A stretch of 64,000 nucleotides of DNA from Bugula neritina (Eukaryota > Bryozoa > Gymnolaemata > Cheilostomatida > Bugulidae): the NCBI GenBank assembly GCA_964035545.1, contig OZ037771.1, positions 1,364,001-1,428,000 of the forward strand, read 5' to 3'. The notes below the pieces were generated by a model. That model ran no database searches, was not told the DNA's origin, and worked only from the letters and a program-made list of their open reading frames with translations. Shown here in pieces: positions 38,501 to 53,500 of the stretch. Position numbers and translations under genes: made by a program. Each line of letters starts with the position of its first letter. Position 1 is the first letter of the stretch.

Positions 38501-41500
38501 TGTTCAAAATAAATTAGGAATGATTTAGACTGTGTTTCTTTAATAAGTTTTATTCTAAGCCTAGGGCCACACTGTGCGTATTTTCGCATGCGAAAATTGA
38601 AATCACAAGTAGCAAAGGTGTCCACTGTAGCGTCAGTGATGCGTGATAAATAAAGCTTTCATTTTTAAATCGCACTCGCTTTCAATAAAACGCAATTTAC
38701 TGGAATGTAGCACTAAAATAAAGAAGTTGGGCTCGCTGAATAACCATCAGCCAATTAGGTGACGACGACAGAGACGATTCGCACTTGCGTTGAGAATGCA
38801 GAACGACAAGTGCGAAGGTTTTCTCAACGCGCACAGTGGACACCTTTGCTACTTGTGATTTCAATTTTCGCATGCGAAAATACGCACCGTGTGGCCCTAG
38901 GCTAAAACTTCAGGCTACTTAGACTACTTGTGTCAGGTGATGAAGAAATTGTAACGGAAGATGCTATGCCAAGAAAGCCTTGTACCTAGGAAGTGTTGTA
39001 CTTACGAAAATATGCACCAATTACCTGTATGTTAGCTGTTATTGTAGCCTGGTTTTTAAGAGTTTCATATTTTATGGGCCTAACTTTAGTTTTGTTGAAC
39101 TCAGACCGAGGTTTGAAGGCAAATAAAGTATAATCGTAGTCTTTATTTATGCTGTTGTAGTCCCCTGAAAGAGCAAATATTTATTAAAAGTTTGCTGTAT
39201 TTATGAGCAGCTATGCTAGTATATTAACTTAGTCACTGACTACTCTAACTATAATAACTACTATATTAACTACAATAACTACTACTGTAACTACAATAAC
39301 TACTGCTTTAACTACAATAACTACTACTTTAACTACAATAACTACTACTTGTACTACTAGTTTACATCCAATCAGCATTGGCATCTGAATATATGGTAAA
39401 TAATACCCAATTTACAAATGCATATATATCTGATTAACGAAATATATCTAATTGAATTCAGTTTACAATTATTGCTTAGTTGAACAATAGTTTTACTACA
39501 GTCAAAGTTACCTTATGGTTATAGTATGTTACTTATTTGCAGTAGTAAATACTAATTTCGGACACAACTGCTCTAATTACTAAGCTGAATTTGGCAAACT
39601 GAACAGCTATAATTAGTGGGCAGATATTTCTATTGTCGCAGTCATTCTTTGGAACTCAGACTATTTTGAGAAACACTGACCTCTAAGCAGCATGTCTCCA
39701 TCTTTTGTAGTTCTCAGGTAGTTGTTGTATTCAACAGTCAGGAAGTCTGAGATTTGCGTAGCCTCACTTTCGCCTGCCGTAGGTAAATCAACTGTTTTGG
39801 TAGAGGAGGTCCACCTACAATGTATGCGGCTGTACAACTGGAATAGCTCACAAAATTAGCAGGAAATCTTAAACAAGGGAATCAAAATTAAGATTAAATT
39901 GAAATCGGTACTTTGGTATATATAAAGCAGAAAGTTGTATGTAAATCAGTTACGTAACATTTGTTTGAAGTCATAATTTTTGTGAAACTCAATATTCAAT
40001 CTTGGTGGTGAGCTCTAAGCTGATGAAGCAGACAAAATAGCCTGAGGACTTTTAGGTGCCCTAAAACTTGATCTAAGACGATCTTTAGCCCTTATATAAT
40101 TCCTTCCCACATGCATAAACCTTATAAACATTCTCAACGTAATTTAAATACACAATAACGCTATAGACTATATTTCTACAATGAATTAAGTTAGTACTGG
40201 CAGGAAATGTCACATACTCGTCGGGAGTGGGAACTACGATCCTGTAACTCAGTCTAAATACAGACTTGGGGAGCTTCCTCTTGATGTGACACTGAAACTG
40301 CCTGTTGAGATTCTCAAATACAGGTTGGACTAGGAACTGCACCGTATCACCTGTGATAATATAGTATAGTATATATAATAGTATAGTATATATAGTAGTA
40401 ATATGATATAGTAGTAATATAAAATAATTATACAAATATAATATATAGTAATATGAAATAGCAGTATAATATAGTAATATATTATATAGTAATATATTAT
40501 ATAGTAATAGTACAGAGTAATATAATATATATAGCAACATAATATTAATATGATATACAGTAATATTATATATAGTAATATAACAAATCATAGTATTATA
40601 ATTTAGTAATATGATTATTAGCAATATAAATGGTAATATAATAATTATATAGTAGCCTAATATATAAAATTATATAATGCAGAGACTGTAACACAGTTTA
40701 CAGCATATAACATATATTATAATATATAAAATATAAATAATAAAATATATTGTAACAGTGATGTTTAATATAACACAGTATAATGTAATATAAAATAGCA
40801 TATGACGTAATGTAGTGCAAATGCAATTCTAAAAATCAAACTAATAAATTTTCTCTAGAAATATCAAAATAAGCAGGTGCTTTCAATTTGAGCATTAATT
40901 GTGATCATAGAAAGGTTACCTCCTTCAAGTCATGTTCAAATAGAAGAGAGAATATTAATACACTAACTACGAGTGATCATTATTGCAGACTAAACAAAGC
41001 TGAATACTATAAATAACTGTGCTTGTTCAACCTGTTCAATATTGCATGTTTTTTATTGCTGCCTTGCCACACGATTTTTGTAAGTTCTTTAAAACTTCAT
41101 CAACTATTAAATAAAAAAATCAATTATGATTTTTAAAAGGTTTTGCTCAAATTGTTGTTAATCAAGCCTATTAACAACTAAATTAATTGTCGGAAAAAGC
41201 ACATTGTACTTTATAAGGGCAGCAGTACTAACCTGTAGCACATTCTATAGCAGCAGCAGTACTAACCTGTAGCACATTCTATAGCAGCAGCAGTACTAAC
41301 CTGTAGCACATTCTATAGCAGCAGCAGTACTAACCTGTAGCACATTCTATAGCAGCAGCAGTACTAACCTGTAGCACATTCTATAGGGGCAGCAGTACTA
41401 ACCTGTAGCACATTCTATAGGAGCAGCAGTACTAACCTGTAGCACATTCTATAGCAGCAGCAGTACTAACCTGTAGCACATTCTATAGGGGCAGCAGTAC

Positions 41501-44500
41501 TAACCTGTAGCACATTCTATAGCAGCAGCAGTACTAACCTGTAGCACATTCTATAGCAGCAGCAGTACTAACCTGTAGCACATTCTATAGCAGCAGCAGT
41601 ACTAACCTGTAGCACATTCTATAGGGGCAGCAGTACTAACCTGTAGCGCATTCTATAGGAGCAGCAGTACTAACCTGTAGCACATTCTATAGCAGCAGCA
41701 GTACTAACCTGTAGCACATTCTATAGGGGCAGCAGTACTAACCTGTAGCACATTCTATAGCAGCAGCAGTACTTACCTGTAGCACATTCTATAGCAGCAG
41801 CAGTACTAACCTGTAGCACATTCTATAGCAGCAGCAGTACTAACCTGTAGCACATTCTATAGGGGCAGCAGTACTAACCTGTAGCACATTCTATAGGGGC
41901 AGCAGTACTAACCTGTAGCACATTCTATAGGAGCAGCATAGCATTTGTCACTGGCAGCCTCTTTGCAATCCCTCTGAGCATGACAGGAAACGGCACAGCA
42001 TGACTCATTGGCTCCGAGTTCTGCAAGTAGTTTTAGTTTTTCACTGAATTCAAGAAATTTATAATTAAAAAAAGAATTTAATTATTATATATAAAAATAA
42101 TGTTGGCTAAAAACTGCTTATAAAATGGTTATAATACTGTAACTAATAAATTTTAATTTGATTTAAATTTTAGATATGCTAACTAATCATCAGCTAGGGT
42201 ATATAATTTTTGTTACAAGATTTTGTTAAAATGAATTAGAAATAAATATTTACCACAGTTTTAAATAAATGCATTATAGCTCATTTTATAAGTTGAAGGA
42301 GTTGTGTCACCACCGTACATGTTGAACGCTATCCCTATTTGCATTATTCAACTTCAGGGAATGAATTCTGGATATTATTTATAGTCTGAACCTTACATTC
42401 TATTTTTAGAAAGCTGTTGCAAGTAAGTCGTACTACACGGTGTTTTGTCTTCTAGCTACTGAGAAAGTTGTAGACCTTGTGCTTGATGTATGATATACAA
42501 AGCGATGGCAAACTAGAGCCTAACCTGTATCGGACTACAAACACGCAGCAAACCATCTATGAAGTATGATGCAGCAGCCCACACTAATTACAAAGGGGAA
42601 GAAGTTAGACATTAAACACCTATAGAGTTGTCTTTCCTTTACATGCTTAAGTTATGGAGTCACTTCACCGCAAGCACTGCAGCCAATTACAACAGTTTTG
42701 GATATAGCACAAAGAAAATATGTTACCTGGAATTTTATAGAGTTTATCGGGTGTCTCCCACCCCAGCCACCTATATCCACCTTACAAATAAGACCACTAC
42801 TACATAAATCTGAGCAATTATAACTATACGGTTATATAGCTGGCAAAAGGGAAATTAAAAAAAATTAAAAGTTACGCTTTTTGAATTAATAGAGCTTAAT
42901 GAAGTTATTAAACATTTAGCACTACTACAAGAGATAACAACAAGACACACCTCCACATTTGTAGTTGTTAAAGCATTCCTTGCACTTCCAAATAGACTGT
43001 TTACAGACCATAGAAGGGAATGAGAGAGGGTTGTCTCTGGTTAGCGTCTCGTTAAATATATCAGCTAGCAAAGGGGTTCTCTCATTGCATGCTACGCTAT
43101 TGCCTTCGTTGTATACTTGCTTTAGTTCTTGAGTCTGCAGCGATTCAAACTTTGTATTAAACGCGTAACCATAGCAACCAGGTTTATACAAAGTATGAGA
43201 TTCGCATAGTAACATGTTTCATATTAATGGTGAAGTACTTTGTAGCATACAAGAAAGGAGTTACGATAACATAGCCACAAGCAGCAAAGGATCAGCGCAC
43301 TCATGCATACGTATGAAGCGCAGAAGACCACAGAACTCTGGAACTAAGGCTAGGGTTAGTCTTGCCGTGTGCTACTGTGAAAGTTGAATATAAGCAGTTG
43401 ACAGTCTGTTATAGCAGAACTACATGCTAGTCCCTTGAGAGGAGAGACAACTCCTAAGGAGAGACAACTCCTAAAAGTTTTGTAACATGAATACTTTGCA
43501 CACTAATCAGTGTATGGAAGCTAGAAACAGTCTGTCCATTTGAATATTAATTAGAGTCCCTAGTAAAGCTTGAAAGCATGTAGTTCATGCAATGATATTT
43601 GTTGCTTCAATTAGTTTTTAAAATGCAACGGTTTGAATTTTAAATTTTTCAGCTTACCAAACAATCGCTCAGTTGCCCTAAACATGCAGAATAACACACA
43701 GGCACTAAAACACTCTATGCTATACTTGAGTCAAGAAAAACACACCACCATTGGAAGTGTGTAACATATTTGATCCCATATCCCATTGGTTAGTATTACA
43801 CACATGGTGACAAGTGCTCATAACTCCAGTACACAGGGCAGGCTGGTTTTTATACCAGCAAACAGGTTTGGGTGTATTTAGCTAAAAAAAATTTAATTTA
43901 ATAATTTCCATAAATTGTGTTGATATTGTTCAAGTTTCTGTGAAAAATAAACAAAACATTGCAGTTGTTGGCTAAATACTCCCAAACGGCACGCAGCAAA
44001 CGTTTTCTACTGAATATATACAAGGTGTATCTTACATAGTCGTATTCGGGAGACTGAAAAATACAGACATAGAAAGTGGAAATCAGTTGCCTAGTCGGAG
44101 AGCACTGATAATCTACATAATCACATCCTCGCTGCCATGTTATAGAAATGACATGGTGGACTTTTCATACAATGATGAGACCAATTGGTGCACTGTGGCA
44201 TGTGATGGGATAAGTTGAAGCCAAACACACCTGATGATAGCTGTCAATAGTTATGTCAGCCTATCACAGACTTGCACATCAATGGCCTATATAGTTAGGT
44301 TTGGAATATATATATGTGTGACCTATATAGGTGTGACCTATATAGGTGTGACCTATATAGGTGTGACCTAAATATTAATTGCCAATAAGTGTGTTGCTGA
44401 CACATCTATGGCTTACTTAATGCACATCTACTATAATATATAGGGTAATAACAAGGCCTGAATTTAATGTATATTTCTAAATACTTGAAAATCACATGAA

Positions 44501-47500
44501 TATTTGCATATAGTTTTCATAAGTAGGCTATATTTATTCTAGCATCAAAGTATGACCACATATCTTATAGAAATGCACCCACATCTGTCTCTGTAGATAT
44601 TTATTGGTGATAGTTAACTATGCTGGCAGCGCGGTTTGCTGACTCCTCGACATCACCAATGAATAGCACTGCTAGAGCTAGAGCTCATGACCCCTGAACC
44701 ATATCGACTCACAAATTTATTCATTTACAGTTTTTACTTTTGACCTATATTCAACCTGTTTCTCTTTCACTTACGGTAAGTCTGCGATTGAAAATTATTT
44801 CCAAGTTTCTATCTACGATATTATCTGGTAACACATGATGAGAAATACGCCAATCCACTCAAACTGCTAATCTAGGTGCAGAAATTCGTGTCGTTAGTTC
44901 TGTCACAACTCGGATATCAAACGTATTCACAGATGAGTCATAAAAGAACTATTTAATAAGAGGTCTACTTTTTATATTATGCTTGACAAACTACCACAAT
45001 GATCTCTTATATTCTAGCAATCAAAGGGTTATGCCTCTTGATAGAAAATCACAATATTATAGAACAGAATTCAATTAGATCTAGTAAAGTACTGTATATC
45101 TAAAGAATAAAAGACTTGAATGCTTACTTTCTAGTATTGATAGATTTTTTTGTAAAATTTTTCAAATTAGAACTCATTAGCACTTGAATATCGAATTTTT
45201 AAACAGTCTGAGTCGTGGTTAAATAAGATGGCGAGGTAAGCTAGAAGCACACTAACTCTCTCATAGTTAAAGGCACTAATGATTATTGCAAGAGTTAATG
45301 TGAGTTAGAAATAATAAAATTAGTCTATAGTTGAGCTGTAAGACGGGTAGCAGTAAAAACCTGACTTACTGTTTTAGGACATTGAGTATTGTAAGTGCGG
45401 AACCTATAGATCTGTCCATCAGAGAATCTGGGGGGACAATTCATAAGAGTGCTGTTACACACTATGTCCTGCACCACGGTGGTCCTGTCCTTGAACTTGG
45501 TCATGGTAAGGATGTAGTAGTCTGGAATAGGACTCCTAGAGGTGATGAAAAGATATCTATATTAGAGATAAATTATAATATCACTATAAGGTTTTATTAA
45601 TTAGCAAATATAAGTAACAGTCAAAATACATATATTTATGTTTAAACTTCAAACTCATGCTTTTAAAAATATTTTAAAAAAATAAAATTTGGTTTGTTTA
45701 ACCTCTAAAAGCTTAACTTATAAATTAGTTAAAAAGTGAGTATATGAATAAATATTTAGCAAAAAGGGAATTGATGAGGTCTTCAGTTTGGAATATGTAA
45801 AGAATGAAAACAATGGCACCAATATTGCTCACCTGCATTAATTATAAACATGTGTTGCTTTTACCTGCAGTCATTGAAAATGATTTTGTTGAGCTGCGCC
45901 TTCTGCTCTGGAATGAGAGTCTGAACAATGACATTGTCATTCTCATGAGCCACATCTGTGAACTCGGGTATCAAACTAAAATCTGGAAAAGTGGCAACAG
46001 CATAAATAGAACATGATTAAACATATTGTACAAAATTTAAAGGAATTTTATTGCCCATAGTTGGAGTATCAAGCTTTTGGGTGAAGCTTTTAGAGCTAGC
46101 ATTCTAGTTTGTAGTTTCAAAAGACAGCTTGTTGATTGAAGATATAGCTAAGCAGTAATATAGTGTAGTTGTGTTGTAATACAGAGCATCTACACAGTAA
46201 TATATTATACATATAAAATAATATAGTACAGAAACACAGTATTATAGCATTGTTATGTTGTGGTGTATAGTGTATTTATTTGTATGAATACAGTATAGTT
46301 GTGTTACATAATATATTCAGATTTATGAGTCATAAACACTCACTCTTAACTTCACCGAGTATTCTAACTCCAGAGTCTCGAGTCAGTGAGAATTTGCTCA
46401 GCAGCGAGTTGGATGTCGCAAAGACGAGGTGATTCTTATCTTCCATGTCGTGTAACTTCTCAACAAACACGTTTGGAGATGTCTTAAGGGACACATGTTT
46501 AGCTAGTCATAAGAAACAAAATGTGTGAGAATATATATCATTTCATGGCTGTATAGTTTTATAAGCACTAGTAGCTCATTAATAGCGTGCTGTAGAATAA
46601 TTCGTTATGACTAGAACACACAAACCTATTTTAGTTTAGTATTTAAAGCAATTATTTAATAGTTTATTTAAAGTTTTAATACAAGGCAGTGATCATTAAG
46701 CAAGGGGATTGCCTTAAACCGTGGATATCAACTAGTAAGTTAGGAATGTGAGCTAGAATGAAAGTTGATATAATAGTTGCAGCAGATCAGAATAACTGGT
46801 GACTGATTCACTGGAACCAAGGCTTGCAGGAAAAATGAAGCTTGTTGTCTCAAAACTTTTTTTTCAATGTATTAGCAGGAAAATTGAAACCCCATGCAAA
46901 ATACTGCCTCTATTGCAGGTCTATAAAATTATACATGCTACAATACTTCATTTCTTCTCATAGGAGTTTCCAATCTTGCAATGTGATAACTTTATAAAAA
47001 GAATTTAAAATTCATAGTAAATCTTTCTGTTATAAATGAGTAACTCATTTCCTGTTCTGTAATTTGAACAGAAGTATATGAAAGGTAGAAGTTGCAACAA
47101 TGTTGGAAAGAAGACAACTCTATACTAAGTTTGTTTATTTTCCTTTAGAAAACACTCAACTATTTATACAAACTCCAAGTCTATGGTTGCTACAAGGTTC
47201 TGAGCCTATACCCTGTTTAGCCCAAGAACTCTACTGCAGGTTGTGTGTTCACCCACTCATTGCTTACATTACGTTGGAATGGCAGCTATCTCACACCACA
47301 GCAAGTTATCCGTAAGCATATAAACATGTGACTAAAACTGGCAGCAATACGAATCTGTCTATTTATAAAAAAAGAGGTAAATATTTTAAAATTGCTTTTG
47401 TTTTGATTATATAACTTAAAAGTGTATAATTACGCATAAAATAAGTAAACAAACAATCTAAGTTTCAATCAGCAATTCAGAACTCTTAATGCTGCCAGTT

Positions 47501-50500
47501 GAAAGCATGTGGTAGTCATTTAGCACAACAATGCGGCAGCACATGCAACATACTTACAGTTGATGACAGTAGCATTGGCATACTGTAGATATGGCTGAGC
47601 CACATCTTATGTTGAAGAAAATAAAAACAAAATTGAGAAAACGACAACAAAGAGAGTTGAAATAAAACGAGAAGATGATAGCAGAATAAGTAGTCTTAGA
47701 TTCTAGGTTAGATGAAAACTCTAAAGTCTAGTTAGCAAAATTTTTACAGATAATCAAAAACCCAAGCCTGGAAAAATTGTTATTATGAACAAGCCTATTA
47801 AAAGTAAGCAATCAATAAAAAGAGTTAGATTCAATAAAGATATATAATTTATGGAATATATTGAGTTGCTGTTAAGAAAAGAGTAGCAAAGTCATTAGGA
47901 AACTTGGACATACAAAGTGTGTCAGTCACAACATTTAAAGAAACATTTACATGTTTAAACTACAATAGAGAAGTAACAGCTGTTGCAGGCATATTAGTAA
48001 TCAATTAGTTAACTAAATCAGTTCGAGCAAGTATATTGCAACACGATGGTTATAGGAATGAAAAACGCAGACTATTCAAGTTAATCAGCAATAATCAAAC
48101 AGAATACAGACTGGAAGCTAATTTGAGAAAATGGTGTTTTGAAAAATGTTTTTGCTAAACAATAATTTTCATGATGAAATACTTACCCACACACTGAGTG
48201 TCTTCTATCCCATTACATGGCTTGTACGTAAACGAAGCTCCCATACACTTGGAACATGCTAAAATACATGTCAATGCTGATTGATTGAAGAAAATCACTG
48301 CATATAAAATGTTGAATTTTTACTACATACTAAGCAGTAGGTTACAGGGTGTTGCTATTCTACAATATTCTACAGAAGGCATTAACAGACAAAATGATAT
48401 TATAATACTTATAAAATAATACATATTAAACAATTTTTAACTTAAATCTAAAATTATTGCCACAGTTTTGTGTTTTAATTCCGGAAACAATTAACATCAA
48501 AAACTATTTTATCTGAGAATGCTCCAAATTTAGTTAAGAAACTCATCTAAGAATTCTAGCTTAAGGATCTACATTCTAGCATTTTAAAATAAAGTTTGCA
48601 GTAAATTTGATTAGTCTAACATGCATGACTTTATAGCTCAAGTTTTAGTTAGCCTAAGAATCTTTTAGAATTATCTCCTCTGTATGTAATAATTATCTCA
48701 ATGTTTACCCATCAAAACACAATGCACACCCTATAATCACAACAGATTAGGGTTAGCATACACACCAATAGATTAAGCTGAAAAAGGTTAAATAGGGGAG
48801 ATAACTACTGCATTTATAAGAAAATATTTAAAAGTAAAAACATACGGTGACAAGCTCTATCTGCTGTGGTGTTACAAGGAGAAACCTGGTAGAAACCTTC
48901 GCCACATCCTACTGTACAAGCTGGAAAAAGCAGGAAATGAGTCATGCCAAGAGAGAATACAATACAAGAGAGAGTACAACACAAAAGAGAATACAGTACA
49001 AGAGAGAATACAGTACAAGAATTGAAGGACTTTAAGCATTTATTTTACAATATATTAGAATATTTGTCTGAACTATAGAATTTTAAATTATATTAAAAAT
49101 ATTGAGCTTATAAATTGTTCAAATACAGTTTTTCTATGTTTTCTAATCTTTTGATAACTTTTAAAAATTAAAGTTTAAAGAGACAGCAAACTTTGAAATT
49201 AGGAATTGTCGAAATGGTAAATTTGAAGGCAAGGTGAAGGCAAAGTTTTAGAAATAATTAACTGGTCTGTTTAGAGAAAATGAAGGCAACTAGGAAACCT
49301 AGGCAGCCTAAAACTAAGTGTGAAATTATTTAATAGTGTAAACTCAACAATATATTATTACAAAGTCTTTCCCCTGATATGTGTACAGTGTATGGCTTAT
49401 AGCATGTCTAGGTATATATAGTAGTATAATATATGTAGTTGATATAGCAGGCTACTACAAATAATATAGCTACACAGGAGTGATGTAGAGGTGCTCTACA
49501 GATATGCAATTCTAGACATTAGGAGCAGCAGTGGAGAAATTGAGATAGCCTAAGTTCTTCAATTTTATTATTAAATTTTGGTTTAGGGCTCGGGTTGAAG
49601 TTCTTGCAGGAACATAACTTCTTTTGCTGCATTTCTAATCTATAACACATGCTTTTTCTCAATTTCTCCATTACCTCTTTCTAAAAGCATCCTTGAAGAA
49701 AGTATTTTTTGAAGACTTTCCTCTGAACCTTTGCTTTTACAGATCAATGTTTCATCATATCCTCTAATACCGAATCACTGATGCGCCAAGCAGTATTAGC
49801 TGAGGAGAATATTTTATTAAGTAAATTTAGCTTTTTTTCAAGTAATATGTTTCAATCAGACTTAAATTTTGTAATTAAAATTTTAAACCCAAACTTATAT
49901 ATATTCTTTAATGTTGTAGTTTATTATTTTAAACTACAACTAAAACTAAAACTAATCACATTTGTGGTGTGCTGCAGGTATAACATGAAATAAATTATAG
50001 ATAATGTTTATATTTAAAACAGTATACTGCACCTATACGTAACAATAAACAGATATATTATTTCTCTAATATATTATATATCAATGAACTCTTTCTGTGC
50101 TGCAGACTGTATTTTATATCAAACATACTCTGACAATGATCTCCATTCCAGAATAGCCCTTGGTTACATATGCAAGAGTAGGATCCTGGTGAGTTAGTGC
50201 ACTGCATGTTGGGAGGACATCTACCCATCTCGCACTCATTCACATCTGCCACGTTAATACACAAACAAATGGTTGACTAGAACAATACTCTTTGCTATCA
50301 TTTTCAGACTTGTTTAGACATTTCAAAACTTAAATTAATTTAACAAATTACTAACTACACAAACTCATTGCTTGTGATACAAATCAAATTGATTGATTAC
50401 AAAGGTCCAATTTCAAAATTTAGTTTCAATATTTAATAATTTGTCATTGGGTTTAATATTATAAATTACAGTTTGAAAATGGGCAAAGTGAACAGAGAAC

Positions 50501-53500
50501 GACATTCAGGGTTTCTATAGTAGGAAGTATTTAAACATCAAAACATTTAATGCTACTAGACAAGCTGGCACTTTATGGCAGGTAAGAACAGGTGTTTGTT
50601 ACAACATCATAATCAATAATTAAAACTTATATGTTAATTTGTTGAATTTGAAAAAATGGAACGAAAAGAACAATACTTTATTTACATAGACTGAGCACCA
50701 ACAATGCACTGACCTACACACACTTGCTGGTTGTTTAATTCCCACCCTCTCTTGCACACACACTTCTGAGTCTTCCAGTCACAGCCAAGGTGTGTCTGAT
50801 TGGGTGCAGTCGGGCAGATTGTCTTTGGAGTACAAGAATTCACACTTGGGTCTAGAGTATCCACCTGGTCCAGGTCTGAGAAAGAGGCTTAAAGTAAACT
50901 AATCTAGCAAAGTTTATATTACAGATTGTAAAAGTCACTAATTGCTTATTAATGCAGTCATATCGTTATGCCATATAACCATTTGCTGCTCTAAAACTGT
51001 GAATCCCTTGGAGTGAAAATTTTTTAGATAGTTACAAATTTGAAATTTTGTGATTATTGGATTTTATAAAAAGTTATAAATTTAATTTTAATTGCAGTTA
51101 AAGTAATAGATTTGAAGTGGTAAAATATGAAGTTACATGTTATAGGCATAACTTGCATGAATGCATAAAATCACAACTTTTGAACTAATAAAGCTAAGCA
51201 AGTAATATGGTATACAAGATTAGCTCAGTAAAAACAATGAACATGGTTTTAACAATTTCAGCTGTTTGTGCTACTTACATGTAACACATTATAATATATA
51301 ATATTATTTAATTTAATACAGTGTAATTTTTGATATAATATACTAATATATAGTATATTTCAAGTAATAAAATGTATTTAAAAGTTAAAATTATTGCTGC
51401 ATTATGTATTTTATTTTATTACATAGTAACATGAAGTGGGATTTTAAAGTTGTAATAAATTTAATGCAACGTAAAATATTTCACTAAAATTTTATAATAA
51501 AGGATGCAATAACACAATATAGCAATTTATAAGTTTATAATTTTTAGGGAATAAAAATATGCTCAGTTGAAAGTTATATGTGAATCACTTTATTAAATAT
51601 TAAATACTCATTAGTGGAATAACATATGAATATTATATAGCTCTTATATACTATCTATTGTTCTAATAAACTTACCAAAAGTCCTAAACTTTGCTTTGTT
51701 GGCCAAATACCAAGGAGTTGGTTGAAATACTGAAGGACTGTGTCGATTTGAATACAGGTGGATGCTGTCTACAAGCATGCAATGACAGAAGAGGATTACT
51801 TTCAGCTACTGGCTAATTTCTGTACTGGTAGCTGTGGAGAATATAAACAGCCTTAAGTTCTAAACACTCCTTACAAATATGTGCACCAAAACAAATATAT
51901 TTTTTGAAACAAATTTGCAATAAATCCTTAGCTTATTATGAATAGTTTGACATTCAACACTCTCAATAAAAAGTTATGAAGCAAAATTTTCTAAATAAAA
52001 AGAAAACAAGTGATGCGTAGAATACACTTACTGATCTTTACATCTGGAGGTATGAATATCATGATTTCAACGCTGACGTCGTCATGACATAGAGTGTAGA
52101 CGCATTGAGCCACAACAGATAGAACACAGACTACCATCACAGTTCTGCCTAGTAAAGTTGAGCCTAGGTAACCTCCGCCACCCCCTCCGCCACCCCCGCC
52201 GCCACTCCCGCTGCCATGATGACGGGGTCGCGACTCCCTGCTGAAGGACTGCTCACCTGTGATTGGTTGAATACAAATATTATTGTTTCATAAAATAAGC
52301 AGTTGTGATCTCCTACTCAGCTAGTTGATGAACAATATGCCCAAGTCTCACAATTTATTACATTTTTTAGTAAAAATAATAGCAATCTGCAGCTTTTTTT
52401 ATAATTAGAAAAATAAGGTCAGGAAGACGAAATGTACCATCATATTACACTTTATCAAATTTTGTGAATAAAGGCATATAATGCAAAATTTAGCAACTTA
52501 ACAGTTATTGAATGCATGGTATTTTTTTGTTTTGTTGAAATAACATAATTATTTGAGACAGCATCAGTGCAGTCATCACTTTATACAATTAGTTTAGTTA
52601 AGTTGCTGCGAGACTTACTCTCAGCATCACTAGATTGGGCCAGAGGTGGAGGGAGAGTTGTTGGTGGCTTCGGCCGGTTCTTGTCAATGGCAGCATATGT
52701 GGGATCAGCTTCGGAATGTTTGGGAGTCGTCTCCATATCAGAAGTTGCCCCTTTATCAGAAGTTGTCTGCCTATCAGAAGTTGTCTCCTTTGTGGAAAAG
52801 TGAACAGGCGTGTGACGGCGTTTTATAGAAGACATGGAAATGTCCTCGTATGAATTGCTGTCTACGGAAACCCCTGTGTACAGAGAAATATTACATGTAT
52901 TTATGACGCTACCAGCTATGAATTGGTATTGAATAAAGAGCTTACTACTTTTGTCATGTTTATTTGCAAATCTAAAAAACAATGTCGTGTGAAAACAACA
53001 TGTCTTAGATGTAGAGTTTCATATGAAATATTATTTCCAGTTGAAAAAATACCGTCATGTTAACTAGCTTTATTAACTATAGCAAATTTAAAGTGAAATT
53101 AACTGTGATAACAATTTAGTTTACATTAATACATTATTAAGATATTTTACATTATACAAAACACATTTATTTTATCAGATTGCTTAGTTATATAATATAA
53201 TAACTATACTGAATAATATAATAACTATTACTTAATAATATAATAACAATACTTAATAATATAATAAATAATGTCAATAAAAAGAGAAACTTGGTTATTT
53301 TATACAGTTTCTCTTGCTTCACAAGATTGTAGAAAGGTAGAGATTGACAAGAGAACACAATACTCACTGAATGATGATCCACTAACATCAAACTCAACAG
53401 GTGGAGGTGGTGGCGGAGGGGGTAACTCTGCATCATATGTACTATATTCTTTTTTTGAGTTTTTAGGAGGCTCGTCGCATGAGTGTACATCAGTCTAAAG

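Noticed and set aside
41222-41940. CRISPR-like regular repeat
   Set aside because: Units are contiguous at 34 bp with no unique spacers, and the setting is a eukaryotic intron; it is a minisatellite.
42925-43215. Possible separate gene starting at the ATG near 43215
   Set aside because: The reading frame joins in phase as an internal exon (42951-43134) using the CTGCAG acceptor, continuing the Cys-rich ectodomain.
52032-52256. TM2 as the signal peptide of a shorter EGF protein starting at the in-frame Met
   Set aside because: The frame is open and coding-like for about 40 codons upstream of that Met, and the acceptor is good, so an internal exon is preferred.
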